Source: DASSSQ01 sp963839285 (lineage in GTDB: Bacteria > Actinomycetota > Thermoleophilia > Gaiellales > Gaiellaceae). From it: a stretch of DNA of 64,000 nt. The notes under the pieces are model-generated. The model did no database searches. It saw nothing but the letters and a program-made list of their open reading frames with translations, and had not been told where the DNA came from. Positions 37,354 to 47,050 of this stretch are shown piece by piece; the first letter of the stretch is position 1, and each line of letters opens with the position of its first letter. The stretch spans positions 434,001-498,000 of the forward strand of contig CAWIUN010000020.1 in the NCBI GenBank assembly GCA_963839285.1, given 5' to 3'. The translations under genes and the position numbers were made by a program.

Positions 37354-37710
37354 ATGAGCGAACGGATGCGCAGAGTCGACGAGTCGATCCGGCAGGTGCT
37401 GTCGGAGTCGGTCGGCACCCTCAAGGACCCGCGGATCGGCTTCGTCACGGTCACCGGCGTCCGCACGACGTCGGACCTGAAGGAGGCGCGCGTCTACGTC
37501 AGCGTCTTCGGCAACGACCGCAAGCGCGAGCGCACCCTGACCGCGCTGCAGGCCGCCCACGGCGTCCTCCAGGCGCAGATCGCACGCGAGCTCCGCCTGA
37601 AGCGGACTCCGCAGCTGACCTTCGAATACGATCCCTCGGTCGAGCGCGGCGTGCGCATGACCAAGCTGATCGACGAGCTCGCTCCCGATGACCCAGAACC
37701 CGACGGATGA
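37354..37710 (+). CDS. rbfA: Ribosome-binding factor A
   Basis: 118 residues, for 30S maturation. KH-like fold with MRRVDESIRQVLSESVGTLK, DPRIGFVTVTGVRTTSDLKEARVYVSVFG and LRLKRTPQLTFEYDPSVERG. I chose ATG at 37354 because of the TACCGT box 7 nt upstream; GTG at 37345 is the alternative. Overlaps nrnA by 23 nt. Confidence 0.94.
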   Translation: MSERMRRVDESIRQVLSESVGTLKDPRIGFVTVTGVRTTSDLKEARVYVSVFGNDRKRERTLTALQAAHGVLQAQIARELRLKRTPQLTFEYDPSVERGVRMTKLIDELAPDDPEPDG

Positions 37711-38680
37711 CCTCGCAGCGGTCGTGGCGGCGCTCGGCTCGCACGATCGCTTCCTCGTCACCACGCACGAGAACCCCGACGGCGACGCTCTCGGCTCGCT
37801 GCTCGGGATGACGCTCGCGCTGCGCCGGCTCGGCAAGGACGCGCGGATGATCCTCGGCGCGCAGGAGCGGCTGCCCGCCGAGTACGGCTTCCTGCCGCTG
37901 GAGGAGCTGCTGCGCGAGCCGCCCGCCGACGCGCACGAGCGGGTGCTGATCTGCCTCGACTGCGCCAGCGAGGACCGGCTGACCGCCGAGGGCCTCCGCG
38001 AGCGGGCGCCGCTCGTGCTCGACGTCGACCACCACCACGACAACACGCGCTTCGGCGACGTCAACCTGATCGTCCCGGAGGCGTCCTCGACCTCGGAGAT
38101 CGTCGCCGACCTGCTCGCCGGCCTCGGCGTCGAGCTGACGCCCGAGATCGCGGAGCCGCTCTACATCGCGCTCGTCACCGACACCGGACGCTTCCAGTAC
38201 TCGAACACGACCCCGAAGGCGCTTCGCCTCGCCGCCGACCTGGTCGAGGCCGGCGCCGACGTGCACCACATCTTCCGCCGGGTCTACGAGAACGTCGACT
38301 TCGCGAAGCTGAAGCTGCTCGCGCGCGTGCTCGAGCGCGCCCGGGTCTACGAGGGCGGTCGCGTCGTGATCAGCTACCTGCTCCGCGACGACTTCGCCGA
38401 GGTCGGCGCGGAGGAGCCGTACTCCGAGGGCCTGATCGACTACCTGCGCGCGGTCGAGGGCGCCCAGCTCGTCGCGCTGATCCGGGAGCCGCCGCGGGCC
38501 GAGGGACCGGCCCGCCGCGTCAGCCTGCGTGCGAGCTCGGACGAGATCGACGTCTCGGCGATCGCGCGGGCCTCCGGCGGGGGCGGGCACCGCCAGGCCG
38601 CCGGCTTCTCGAGCGACCTGCCGATCGAGGAGATCGCCGCGTTCGTCCGGCGGGAGTTCGGTGCCGCCGCGCGCGCTTGA
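37688..38680 (+). CDS. nrnA: DHH-family phosphoesterase (NrnA-like nanoRNase/pAp phosphatase)
   Basis: 330 residues. The DHH domain has TTHENPDGDALGS, LICLDCAS and VLDVDHHHDNTRFGDVN. The DHHA1 domain has the substrate-binding GGGGHRQAAGFSS near residue 300. Members degrade short RNA, pAp or cyclic dinucleotide products. Position between rbfA and truB is typical for Actinobacteria. Overlaps truB by 20 nt. Confidence 0.92.
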   Translation: MTQNPTDDLAAVVAALGSHDRFLVTTHENPDGDALGSLLGMTLALRRLGKDARMILGAQERLPAEYGFLPLEELLREPPADAHERVLICLDCASEDRLTAEGLRERAPLVLDVDHHHDNTRFGDVNLIVPEASSTSEIVADLLAGLGVELTPEIAEPLYIALVTDTGRFQYSNTTPKALRLAADLVEAGADVHHIFRRVYENVDFAKLKLLARVLERARVYEGGRVVISYLLRDDFAEVGAEEPYSEGLIDYLRAVEGAQLVALIREPPRAEGPARRVSLRASSDEIDVSAIARASGGGGHRQAAGFSSDLPIEEIAAFVRREFGAAARA

Positions 38681-39351
38681 GCCGGCCGGGATCGTCCTCG
38701 CCGACAAGCCGGCCGGGCCGAGCTCACACGACCTCGTCGCCTCGCTGCGCCGCCGCACGGGCGCCCGCACCGGCCACGCGGGGACGCTCGACCCGTTCGC
38801 GACCGGGCTCCTGCTCCTCCTGTCCGGTCGGGCGACCAAGCTGAGCGGATCGTTCACGGGCCTCGACAAGCGCTACACGACCGAGGTCGACCTGACCGCC
38901 CGCACCTCGACCGGCGACCCGGAGGGGGAGGTGGTCGAGCGGACGGAGCCGCCGGAGGCCGGCCGGCTCGAGGAGCTGCTCGCGGGCCTCCGCGGCGAGG
39001 TCGCGCTGCCCGTCCCGGCCGCCTCTGCCGTCAAGGTCGGCGGCGAGCGCGCCTACCGGCTCCACCGGCGCGGCGTGGCCGTCGAGATGCCCGTGCGTCG
39101 ATCGAGGATCTACGAGCTGCGGTGCACGAGCCTCGACGGCGGCATCGCGACGCTCGAGCTGCACGTCGGCTCCGGCACGTACGTCCGCTCGGTCGCCGAG
39201 GCGCTCGGCGGGCACTGCCGCACGTTGCGGCGGACGACGATCGGGCCCTTCCGCGGTCGAGGAGGCCGACTGGGAGCGGATCGTCCCGCTCGACGACGCC
39301 GTCGCCCGCCTGGAGGCGTGGACGCCGCCGGACGCGGACGCGCGGCCGTGA
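38661..39351 (+). CDS. truB: tRNA pseudouridine-55 synthase (frame break near 39253)
   Basis: About 229 residues; makes the T-loop pseudouridine. The catalytic Asp is in TGHAGTLDPFATGLLL. Other motifs are KPAGPSSHDLV, KRYTTEVDLTARTSTGDPEG and HVGSGTYVRSVAEALG. One surplus base in CCCTTCCGCGG breaks the frame after TIGPF; corrected, it reads VEEADWERIVPLDDAV. GTG start at 38661. The stop overlaps the GTG of ribF. Confidence 0.9.
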
Positions 39352-40214
39352 CGGTCGCGCGCACGCCCGACGGGCTCGAGCGGAAGCCGCGGGCGGTCGC
39401 GATCGGCACCTTCGACGGCGTCCACCGCGGTCACCGGGCGGTGCTGCAGGCGGCAACCGGGCACGGGCTGACGCCGACGGCCGTCACCTTCGACCCCCAC
39501 CCGCGCGAGGCGTTCGGCTACCACGTGGAGCTGATCTCGACGCTCGAGCGGCGCCTCGAGCTGCTGCTCGAGGCCGGCGCCGAGGACGTGCTCGTCGTCT
39601 CGTTCGGGGAGGAGACGGCGCTGACCGAGGCGGAGGCGTTCGCCGAGTCGACGCTGCGGGCGATCGGCGCGGAAGCGGTCTTCGCGGGCGAGGACTTCCG
39701 CTTCGGGCACGGCCGGCGCGGCGACCTGGCGCTGCTGCGCGAGCTCGGCTTCGACGCCCACGGGGTGCCGCTCGTCGACGGGATCTCGTCCTCGACGATC
39801 CGGCGGCTCGTCCACGAGGGCGAGGTCGCGGGCGCCGCGCGGCTGCTCGGGCGCCCGGTCGAGCTCGACGGCCCGGTCGTCCACGGCGACGCGCGCGGCA
39901 GCGTGATCGGCTTCCCGACGGCGAACCTGCGGGTGGCCCCGAACCTGCTCGTGCCCGGCTACGGCATCTACGCAGGCTCGGCGCTCGGCCGCCCGGCTGC
40001 GATCTCGATCGGCACCAACCCGCACTACGGCGGCGACGAGCGGCGCGTCGAGGCCTTCGTGCTCGACTACGAAGGCGACCTCTACGGCGAGCGGCTCGTG
40101 GTCGAGGTCTGGCAGCGGCTGCGGGACGAGGCGGCGTTCGCGAGCGAGGCCGCGCTCGTCGAGCAGATCGCGCGCGACGTCGAGGCGACCCGTGCGGCCG
40201 TGCGGCCGGAATAG
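39348..40214 (+). CDS. ribF: Bifunctional riboflavin kinase / FAD synthetase
   Basis: 288 residues. The N-terminal nucleotidyltransferase has AIGTFDGVHRGHRAVLQ and VFAGEDFRFGHGRRGD, and the linker SSSTIRRLVHEGEVAGA. The C-terminal flavokinase has GSVIGFPTANLRV and GIYAGSALGRPAAISIGTNP. It makes FMN and FAD; FMN serves PyrD and CoaC, FAD serves PyrK. GTG at 39348 overlaps truB (GTGA). Confidence 0.93.
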   Translation: MTVARTPDGLERKPRAVAIGTFDGVHRGHRAVLQAATGHGLTPTAVTFDPHPREAFGYHVELISTLERRLELLLEAGAEDVLVVSFGEETALTEAEAFAESTLRAIGAEAVFAGEDFRFGHGRRGDLALLRELGFDAHGVPLVDGISSSTIRRLVHEGEVAGAARLLGRPVELDGPVVHGDARGSVIGFPTANLRVAPNLLVPGYGIYAGSALGRPAAISIGTNPHYGGDERRVEAFVLDYEGDLYGERLVVEVWQRLRDEAAFASEAALVEQIARDVEATRAAVRPE

Positions 40215-40282
40215 GGCTCGAGCGGGGCTCCGCGCGGGCGAGCGCAGCGCAAGAAACGGCCGCGACCGGCTTCTGAACCTGT

Positions 40283-40516
40283 GTGAGCGCCGATCCGAAC
40301 GCCGAGCGCCGCCTCGCCGCGCTCGACCGGGTGAGCTGCCTCGCCTGCGGGGCGGCGTACGCGAAGCCTGCGGCGGGCGGCACGGTCGAGGAGAACCCCG
40401 GCTGTCCGCGCTGCGGCTACCTGGGCTGGCTCCCGGCTGGCGGCGAGCTCAGAGGGACGCGGCAGACCCGCTCCGTCGTGGATCTGCGCCTGCGCCCCGC
40501 CGACCGACGGCGCTGA
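40283..40516 (+). CDS. Small zinc-ribbon protein
   Basis: 77 residues with two Cys pairs (VSCLACGAAY and PGCPRCGYLGW) about 22 residues apart, a probable zinc ribbon. The C-terminus is basic (RSVVDLRLRPADRRR). Function is unknown; it may bind nucleic acid. GTG start at 40283. The last 68 nt overlap the convergent gamma-glutamyltransferase gene. Confidence 0.6.
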   Translation: MSADPNAERRLAALDRVSCLACGAAYAKPAAGGTVEENPGCPRCGYLGWLPAGGELRGTRQTRSVVDLRLRPADRRR

Positions 40517-41821
40517 CCCCGCCGAAGTAGTGGTGCAGGCCCGGCCAGCGCTGGATCGTCGCGCCGGCCCGCTCGAGCAGGGCGAGCGCACGCTCGTCGA
40601 CCCCGGGCTCGGCGTTGACGACGTCCCCGGCCCGGTGGGCGCGCGGCCGCTCGACCGCGGCCTGCGGCTCGAGCCCCTCGTCGAGGATCCCGGCGGCGAC
40701 GCCGACGAGCGCCGTCCGCAGCCGCGTGCCCCCGGCGGCGCCGATCGCGAGCGCCAGCCCGTCGCCGTCGAGCGCGAGGCTCGGCGCCATCATGCTCGCC
40801 ATCCGCGCGCCGGGCCGGAGCGGGGCCGTGACGAGGTCGTTCTCGCCGAGCATCGAGTTGAGATGCAGGTCGAGCCCGGGGAGCCAGTCGCCGGAGCCGA
40901 GCCCGAGGCTCGTCGTCAGGACGCAGGCGCTGCCCTCGGCGTCGACGACGCAGAGGTTCGTCGTGTGCCCGTCCGGGCCGCCGCCCGCAACCGCCGCGAG
41001 CAGGGCGGGCAGCCGCTCCGGGCCCGGCGAGCGCCGCCAGCGGCGGCAGCCGCGCCAGCGTCTCCGGGACCCCCGAGAGGCCGCCGCGGGTGAGGAAGCG
41101 GCAGCCTGCGAGCCGGGCCTCGACCGGCGCCGACCAGCGGGCGCGGTAGCCGGCGAGGTCGGCGGCGGTGACGATGCCGCCGCGCTCCTCCAGCAGCTCG
41201 AGCAGGACGCGCGGCGATCTCGCCGGTGTACGCCGCGGCGGCGCCCTCCTGCGCGAGCAGCTCGAGCGCGGCCGCGAGGCCCGGCTGGCGCAGCAGCTCG
41301 CCCGCCTCGAGCAGCCGGCCGCCCGGTGCGTAGATGCCTGCGCCCTCGGCGAGCGTCATCACCGGGGCGAGCATCGCCAGGCAGGACGCGTGCGCCGGCG
41401 GCATCGGCACGCCCTCGCGCGCGAGCCGGAGGGCCGGCTCGCAGAGCCGCGGCCACGGCAGCCGCCCGTGTGCGCGCCAGAGCTCCTCGAGCCCCGCCGG
41501 CACGCCGGGGACGGCGCAGGAGGCGGCCCCGATCGCGTAGTGGACGAGCTCCTCGCCGAACGGGACGGCCAGCTCGTCCATCGCCCCGCCTTCGCCGCTC
41601 GGCACCGTCACGAAGAAGTCGAGGTTCCGGACGCGTCCGCTCGCCGCGTCGAGGTAGACGGCGAAGCCGCCGCCGAGCAGCCCGGTCATCACGGTCTCGG
41701 CCACGCACGAGGCGAGGCAGGCGGCGACGGCCGCGTCCGCCGCCGAGCCTCCCTCGGCGAGGATCTCGACCCCTGCGGCGCACGTGGCGGGATGACCGGC
41801 TGCGACCGCAGCGGGAACCAT
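40449..41821 (-). CDS. ggt: Gamma-glutamyltransferase (two frame breaks)
   Basis: About 457 residues after correction, Ntn-hydrolase fold, self-cleaving before the catalytic Thr. The large-subunit part has GHPATCAAGVEILAEGGSAA, CAVPGVPAGLEELW and GGSAADAAVA. The Thr nucleophile is in DGHTTNLCVVDAEG, and the small-subunit part has RMASMMAPSLALDGDG and GAAGGTRLRTAL. No signal peptide is seen, so it may be cytoplasmic. One surplus base lies at ~41213 (before VLLELLEERGG) and another at ~41040 (before ERLPALLAAVAGG). ATG at 41821 lies 8 nt from a TAGGGT box shared with the divergent rpsO promoter. Confidence 0.85.
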
Positions 41822-41826
41822 TGTCA

Positions 41827-41837
41827 GCTACCCTAGC
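41827..41837. promoter_or_regulatory. Symmetric -10 box shared by ggt and rpsO
   Basis: GCTACCCTAGC is an inverted repeat within AGCTACCCTAGCT. Read rightwards it gives TACCCT (rpsO, with a ~85-nt leader); read leftwards it gives TAGGGT, 8 nt before the ggt ATG. The two transcripts would start from one symmetrical element. Confidence 0.5.
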
Positions 41838-41926
41838 TCCCGACCACGCCCCGGCTCCTGCGCGTTCGACTTCCTTTCGCGCCGGCTTCGGCGGGGGCGC
41901 CGGAGACGACAGAGGAGGTACCAGGG

Positions 41927-42196
41927 GTGGCCCTGACCAAGGAAGCGAAGCTGGAGATCATCGAGAAGCACGGCCGGACGAGCACCGACACGGGCTCCCC
42001 GGAGGTGCAGATCGCGATGCTGACCCGACGGATCAACGATCTGACCGAGCATCTGCGCACGCACAAGAAGGACCACTACTCGCGGCGCGGACTGCTGAAG
42101 CTGGTCGGGCAGCGGCGGCGGTTCCTCAACTATCTCCAGCGGGAGAACCTCGAGAGCTACCGCGCTCTCATCAAGGAGCTCGGCCTGCGCCGCTAG
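41927..42196 (+). CDS. rpsO: Ribosomal protein S15
   Basis: 89 residues with the full S15 helix bundle: GSPEVQIAMLTRRINDLTEH, KKDHYSRRGLLKLVGQRRRF and YRALIKELGLRR. GTG start follows GAGGAGG. The ~85-nt leader before it could carry an autoregulatory structure, as in other bacteria. It precedes pnp, as is usual. Confidence 0.97.
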   Translation: MALTKEAKLEIIEKHGRTSTDTGSPEVQIAMLTRRINDLTEHLRTHKKDHYSRRGLLKLVGQRRRFLNYLQRENLESYRALIKELGLRR

Positions 42197-42216
42197 CTCC
42201 TGCCACGTCCCGTGGG

Positions 42217-42268
42217 GGGCGGAGGTTCGAGTGAGCCCTCGCGGGCGGGCTGACTCGAGCTCCCGCCC
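42217..42268 (+). promoter_or_regulatory. Long hairpin in rpsO-pnp intergenic region
   Basis: GGGCGGAG..TCGAGTGAGCCC (42217-42238) pairs with GGGCTGACTCGA..CTCCCGCCC (42247-42268): about 19 bp with a G-G mismatch and small bulges, and an 8-nt loop. There is no U-run, so it is more likely a ribonuclease processing site than a terminator, as in the pnp leader of enterobacteria, where RNase III cleavage drives PNPase autoregulation. Confidence 0.65.
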
Positions 42269-42301
42269 TCCGCAACACACGCAGAGTGGAGGAATGATCG
42301 A

Positions 42302-44765
42302 ATGACGGATATCGCGACCGAGCGCCATGCGCAGGTCAGCGTCACCGTGGGCGGCCGGGAGCTCTCGTTCGAGACCGGCAAGCTCGCGAAGCAGGCGGAC
42401 GGCGCCGTCGTCGTCCGCAGCGGCGACACGATGGTGCTCGCCACGGCCCAGGGCCGGACGGAGGCGCGCGAGGGCGCGGACTTCTTCCCGCTGACGATCG
42501 ACGTCGAGGAGAAGGCGTACGCCGCCGGCAAGATCCCGGGCGGCTTCTTCAAGCGCGAGGGCCGCGCCACCGAGCGCGCGACGCTGACCGCGCGCATGAT
42601 CGACCGCCCGATCCGGCCGCTCTGGCCGAAGGGCTTCCGCAACGAGGTGCAGTGCATCGCGACCGTGCTCTCCGCCGACATGGTGGTGCCGCACGACATC
42701 CTCTGCATCAACGGCGTCTCCGCGGCGCTGATGATCTCGAGCCTGCCGTTCTTCGGCCCGGTCGGGGCCGTCCGCGTCGCGCTCGTCGACGGCGAGTTCG
42801 TCGTCAACCCGACGCTGCAGGAGGCGGACGACGACGCGAACCTGCTCGACCTGATCGTCGTCGGCACCAAGGACGCGCTGACGATGGTCGAGGCGGGCGC
42901 GAACGAGGTGCCCGAGGACAAGCTCCTCGAGGCGCTCGAGCTCGCCCACGGCGAGATCCGGCGGCTCTGCGAGGCCCAGGAGGAGCTCCGCAGCCGCGTC
43001 GGCAAGCCGAAGTGGCTCGACATGGAGCTGACCGCGGAGCTCGAGGGCGAGTTCGGCGGCCCGATCTGGGACCGGATCCAGGCCGACGGCCTCGCCAGGG
43101 CCGGCGCGATGGTCGACGAGATCGTCGCCGACCGGCTGCCGCCGCTCTCGATGGACTCCACCGAGGAGGACATCACCAGGCAGACGCAGTACCGGCAGAG
43201 CCTCGCGCTCCTGCTCGAGAAGCAGCGCCTGGTCGCCGTCGAGGCGGCCGTCCGCGAGCAGTTCGAGGCGGACATCGTCGCGCTGACCGACGCCGAGCAG
43301 GACTCGAAGGAGCTCAAGTCGGCCAAGCGCAGCCTGCTCTACGAGCGGATCGTCGAGCAGGTCGAGCTGCCCTTCCCGGTCAGCGCGACCGAGGACGGCG
43401 TCAAGGACGCGCTGACGAGGCAGTTCGTCAAGAAGGCGACCGACGCGATCTACAAGGCGCTCGTGCGCCGGAAGATCGCCGTCGACAAGCGTCGTCCCGA
43501 CGGCCGCGGCACCGAGGAGATCCGGCAGATCGCGGTCGAGGTGACCGTCAACCCGCGCGCGCACGGCTCCGGCCTCTTCACGCGCGGCCAGACGCAGATC
43601 CTCAGCTCCTGCACGCTCGGCACCGCCAAGGAGGGCCAGCGGATCGACGACCTCTCGCTCGAGCAGGAGCGCCGCTACATGCACCACTACAACTTCCCGC
43701 CCTTCTCGGTCGGGGAGACCGGCTTCATGCGCGGCCCGAAGCGGCGCGACATCGGCCACGGCGCGCTCGCGCAGCGGGCCCTCGAGCCGATGATCCCGTC
43801 GACCGAGGACTTCCCGTACACGATCCGGATCGTCTCCGAGACGCTCGAGTCGAACGGGTCCTCGTCGATGGGCTCGGTCTGCGGCTCGACGCTGTCGCTG
43901 ATGGACGCCGGCGTGCCGATCAAGGCGCCGGTCGGCGGGATCGCGATGGGCCTCGTCAAGGAGGGCGACGACTACGTCATCCTCACCGACATCCAGGGCG
44001 CGGAGGACCACCTGGGCGACATGGACTTCAAGGTCGCCGGCACGCGGGACGGGATCACCGCGCTCCAGATGGACATCAAGATCACCGGCGTGACGCAGGA
44101 GATCATGCAGAACGCGCTCGAGCAGGCGAAGCGGGCGCGCAACGCGATCCTCGACCAGATGCTCGAGGTGATCGCCGGAGCCGCGCCAGGAGCTGTCCGA
44201 GAACGCGCCGCGGATCTCGACGGTCAAGATCAACCCGGACTACATCGGCAAGGTGATCGGCAAGGGCGGCGAGACGATCCGCGCGCTCGAGTCCGACCAC
44301 GACGTCCAGATCGACATCGAGGAGGACGGGACGATCCTGATCTACGCCACCTCGGGTCTGAACGCCGACGCCGCGATCGCCGCCGTCAACGGGCTGACCA
44401 AGGAGCCCGAGGTCGGCGACGAGTACACCGGCAAGGTCGTCAAGACGACCGACTTCGGCGCCTTCGTCGAGCTGACGAAGGGCACCGACGGCCTGCTCCA
44501 CGTCTCGAACGTGGGCCCCGGCCGGGTCGGCCACATCGAGGACGTGATCCAGCGCGGCGACGTGCTCGACGTCCTCGTCCAGGAGGTCGACAAGGCCCGC
44601 GGGCGGATCGGGCTGAAGCTCGTCGCCAAGCACGAGGACGGCACGGTCGTCACGCCCGAGCAGCTCGTCGAGCGGGCGAAGGACGCCCCGCCGCGCGAGC
44701 CGCGCGAGGAGCGCCCGCGCGGCGACCGCCGCGGTGGACGCGGCGGCGGCGGCCGCGGCCGCTAG
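42302..44765 (+). CDS. pnp: Polynucleotide phosphorylase (frame break near 44178)
   Basis: About 820 residues; 3'-5' phosphorolytic RNase. The first RNase PH domain has GDTMVLATAQGRTEAREGAD and FKREGRATERATLTARMIDR. The second has GLFTRGQTQILSSCTLGTAK, FMRGPKRRDIGHGALAQRAL and GSVCGSTLSLMDAGVPIKAP. KH (VIGKGGETIRALE) and S1 (YTGKVVKTTDFGAFVELTKG) domains and a basic Gly-rich tail follow. One surplus base in GCCGGAGCC breaks the frame before EPRQELSENAPR. The apparent fusion to the downstream M16 gene is only the uncorrected frame reading on. Confidence 0.95.
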
Positions 44766-44779
44766 CAGGCGCGCAGACG

Positions 44780-44809
44780 GCGGAGAGCGGGGGAGACCCC
44801 GCTCTCCGC
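44780..44809 (+). terminator. Hairpin terminator after pnp
   Basis: GCGGAGAGCGGG (44780-44791) pairs perfectly with CCCGCTCTCCGC (44798-44809), loop 6 nt, 14 nt after the pnp stop. The following bases (GTCTTCC) give only a weak U tract, which is common in high-GC bacteria. Confidence 0.65.
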
Positions 44810-45157
44810 GTCTTCCGGGTCGCCCGCAGCCTCGCAGTCCCCTCGACCGGGCCGCGGCGGCTCGACTGCGCCGCGAGCGCATGTGCGGTCCTTAACGAAA
44901 GCTTTACCGCACCGCGACCATCTGCGCACACCGGACGCGCAGAGTTGGAAGCAGTTCACGAGCGGGCTGCTCCCCGCTCGGGTGCCGGATCGACGAGGAC
45001 GCCGGGAGGTGGGGCTCCCGGCGTCCGACGTCTCCTCGGAGGCGCGGAGGCCGTGACGAGCGGCGGCGGCCGCGGCGGGACGAGCGCGAGTCGCGGGACC
45101 GTGCAACTCCTCGCGGCGCTCCGGCGCACGCCGGGCAAACCTCTAGGATCCGCGGTC
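44810..45157. other. Intergenic region with structured segment
   Basis: No coding signal is seen. An A/T-rich patch (CCTTAACGAAAGCTTTACCG, 44890-44909) stands out in G/C-rich surroundings. Two strong hairpins follow: GAGCGGG/CCCGCTC (44960-44979) and GACGCCGGGAG/CTCCCGGCGTC (44998-45025, 11 bp). This could be a small RNA or a 5' leader element; I cannot match it to a known riboswitch. Confidence 0.4.
45144..45149 (+). promoter_or_regulatory. -10 box of M16 peptidase gene (leaderless type)
   Basis: TAGGAT lies 8 nt before ATG at 45158. Confidence 0.4.
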
Positions 45158-46444
45158 ATGGAGAACTTCGTGCTGACCGAGCTCGACTCGGGGGAGCGGC
45201 TGATCTCGGAGCAGATCACGCACGTCCGCTCGGTCGCGGTCGGCTTCTGGATCGGCGCCGGCTCGCGGGACGAGACCGACCCGAAGGCGGGCGTCTCGCA
45301 CTTCATCGAGCACCTGCTCTTCAAGGGCTCGCAGCGGTACACGGCGCTGCAGGTCGCCGAGATCTTCGACGGGCTCGGCGGCGAGCTGAACGCCGCCACC
45401 TCGCGCGAGCACACCGTCGTCTACGCGCGCATCCCCGACCACCACCTCGCGACCGCGCTCGACGTGATGACGGACATGGTCTTCGCGCCGGTCTTCGACG
45501 ACCTCGACGCCGAGCGCGAGGTCGTGCTCGAGGAGATCGCGATGTACGAGGACACGCCGCAGGAGCTCGTCCACGACCTGTTCGCCGAGGCGGTCTTCGG
45601 GACGCACGCGCTCGGACGGCCGGTGATCGGCACCGCCGACGTGATCTCGTCGGTCTCGCGCCGGCAGATCCAGGCCTACCACCGCGCCATGTACCAGCCC
45701 GGGAACGTCGTCCTCGCCGCCGCCGGCAACGTCGCCCACGACGAGCTCGTCTCGCTCGTCCAGGCCGGGATCGACAAGGTCGAGGGCACGCGCAGCGGGA
45801 CGCGGAAGCTGCGGGCGCCGCTCGTCAAGGAGCCGCCGCCCGGCACGCGCTTCCAGCGCAAGGACACCGAGCAGTACCACGTCTGCGTCGGCGCGCCCGG
45901 GATCGCGCGCTCCGACCGCCGCCGCTTCGCCGCCTCGCTGCTCGACGCGATCCTCGGCGGCTCGGCCTCGTCGCGCCTCTTCCAGGAGATCCGCGAGAAG
46001 CGGGGGATGGCGTACGCGGTCTACAGCTTCCTCTCCCAGTACACCGACACCGGCCAGATCGGCGTCTACCTCGGCACCCGCGAGGACAACCTCGCCTCCG
46101 CGCTCGAGATCGCGGCCGCGCAGATCGCCGACATCGGCTCGGGGCGGCTCCGCGAGCACGAGCTCGAGCGGGCCAAGGAGAACCTGAAGGGCCGGATCAT
46201 GCTCTCGATGGAGTCGACCTCGACGCGGATGAGCCGGCTCGGCAAGTCGCTGATCACCGACGCGGAGCTGCTCTCGATCGACCGGATCGTCGCCGAGGTG
46301 GACGCGGTGACCCCGGAGTCGGTCTGCGAGCTCGCGGCGGTGCTGCTCGCGCCCGAGCGGCTCTCGATCGCCGGGATCGGCCCGAGCGAGGAGCGCTTCC
46401 AGCGCGCCGTCGCCGGCGTCGTGCCGGCGCGCGCGGCCGCATGA
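45158..46444 (+). CDS. M16-family zinc peptidase
   Basis: 428 residues. The inverted zinc motif is HFIEHLLFKG (HxxEH, residues ~48-52), with the third ligand in EREVVLEEIAMYEDTP. The second, inactive half has QYHVCVGAPGIARSDRRRF and LFQEIREKRGMAYAVYSFLS, typical of M16B processing peptidases. It often sits beside pnp and dapB in Gram-positive bacteria. The enzyme degrades or processes peptides. Its stop overlaps dapB (ATGA). Confidence 0.93.
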   Translation: MENFVLTELDSGERLISEQITHVRSVAVGFWIGAGSRDETDPKAGVSHFIEHLLFKGSQRYTALQVAEIFDGLGGELNAATSREHTVVYARIPDHHLATALDVMTDMVFAPVFDDLDAEREVVLEEIAMYEDTPQELVHDLFAEAVFGTHALGRPVIGTADVISSVSRRQIQAYHRAMYQPGNVVLAAAGNVAHDELVSLVQAGIDKVEGTRSGTRKLRAPLVKEPPPGTRFQRKDTEQYHVCVGAPGIARSDRRRFAASLLDAILGGSASSRLFQEIREKRGMAYAVYSFLSQYTDTGQIGVYLGTREDNLASALEIAAAQIADIGSGRLREHELERAKENLKGRIMLSMESTSTRMSRLGKSLITDAELLSIDRIVAEVDAVTPESVCELAAVLLAPERLSIAGIGPSEERFQRAVAGVVPARAAA

Positions 46445-47050
46445 ACGTCTGCCTGAACGGGCGCGGGGGCAAGGTCGGGACGGCGCTCGCGCCGGCGCTC
46501 GAGGCCGCCGGGCACCGGCTCGTCGAGCTGGGCGGCGCGGACGCGATGGTCGACTTCACCGCGCCCGGGGCCGCGCTCGACCACGTCCTCGCCGCGCTCG
46601 AGGCGGGCGTCCCCTGCGTCGTCGGCACGACCGGCTGGGACACGGCTGCGGCCGACGCGCCCGCGCGCGAGGCCGGGCTGCCGGTCTTCTACGCGCCGAA
46701 CTTCGCGATCGGGGCGGTGCTGATGATGCGCTTCGCGGCCGAGGCGGCGAAGCACCTGCCGCGCGCCGAGATCGTCGAGCTGCACGCCGAGACGAAGCAG
46801 GACGCGCCGTCCGGCACCGCGAAGGCGACCGCGGCGCTGCTGCCGGGCGAGACCCCGATCCACTCCGTGCGCCTGCCGGGCCTCGTCGCCCACCAGGAGG
46901 TGCTGCTCGGCGGGCCGGGGCAGCTGCTGACGATCCGCCACGACACGACCGCACGCGAGGCGTTCGCGCCCGGGGTGCTGCTCGCGCTCGAGCGGCTGCC
47001 GTCGCTTCCGCCCGGGCCTGACCGTCGGGCTCGAGGCGCTGCTCGGCTGA
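46441..47050 (+). CDS. dapB: 4-hydroxy-tetrahydrodipicolinate reductase (frame break near 47000)
   Basis: Reduces the DapA product in lysine/diaminopimelate synthesis. About 203 residues, shorter than the usual ~240-270. The nucleotide-binding start NVCLNGRGGKVGTAL, the VDFTAPGAALDHV and VVGTTGW blocks, and the catalytic EIVELHAETKQDAPSGTAKA (His and Lys) are intact. The second His of the usual HH pair is Ala. One surplus base near CTTCCGCCCGGGCC breaks the frame; corrected, it ends PGLTVGLEALLG. dapA lies 3 kb downstream. Confidence 0.9.

Noticed and set aside
44810..45157. A known riboswitch upstream of the M16 peptidase gene
   Set aside because: The hairpins do not match the conserved cores I know of (cobalamin, SAM, TPP, FMN, c-di-AMP), and the peptidase appears to have its own promoter downstream.
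42302..46444. A single open frame joining PNPase to the M16 peptidase (1380 codons)
   Set aside because: The frame of PNPase shifts at 44178 and its KH/S1 domains end at 44765 in the corrected frame. The stretch 44766-45157 in the long frame has no conserved protein sequence, and the peptidase has its own -10 box and ATG.
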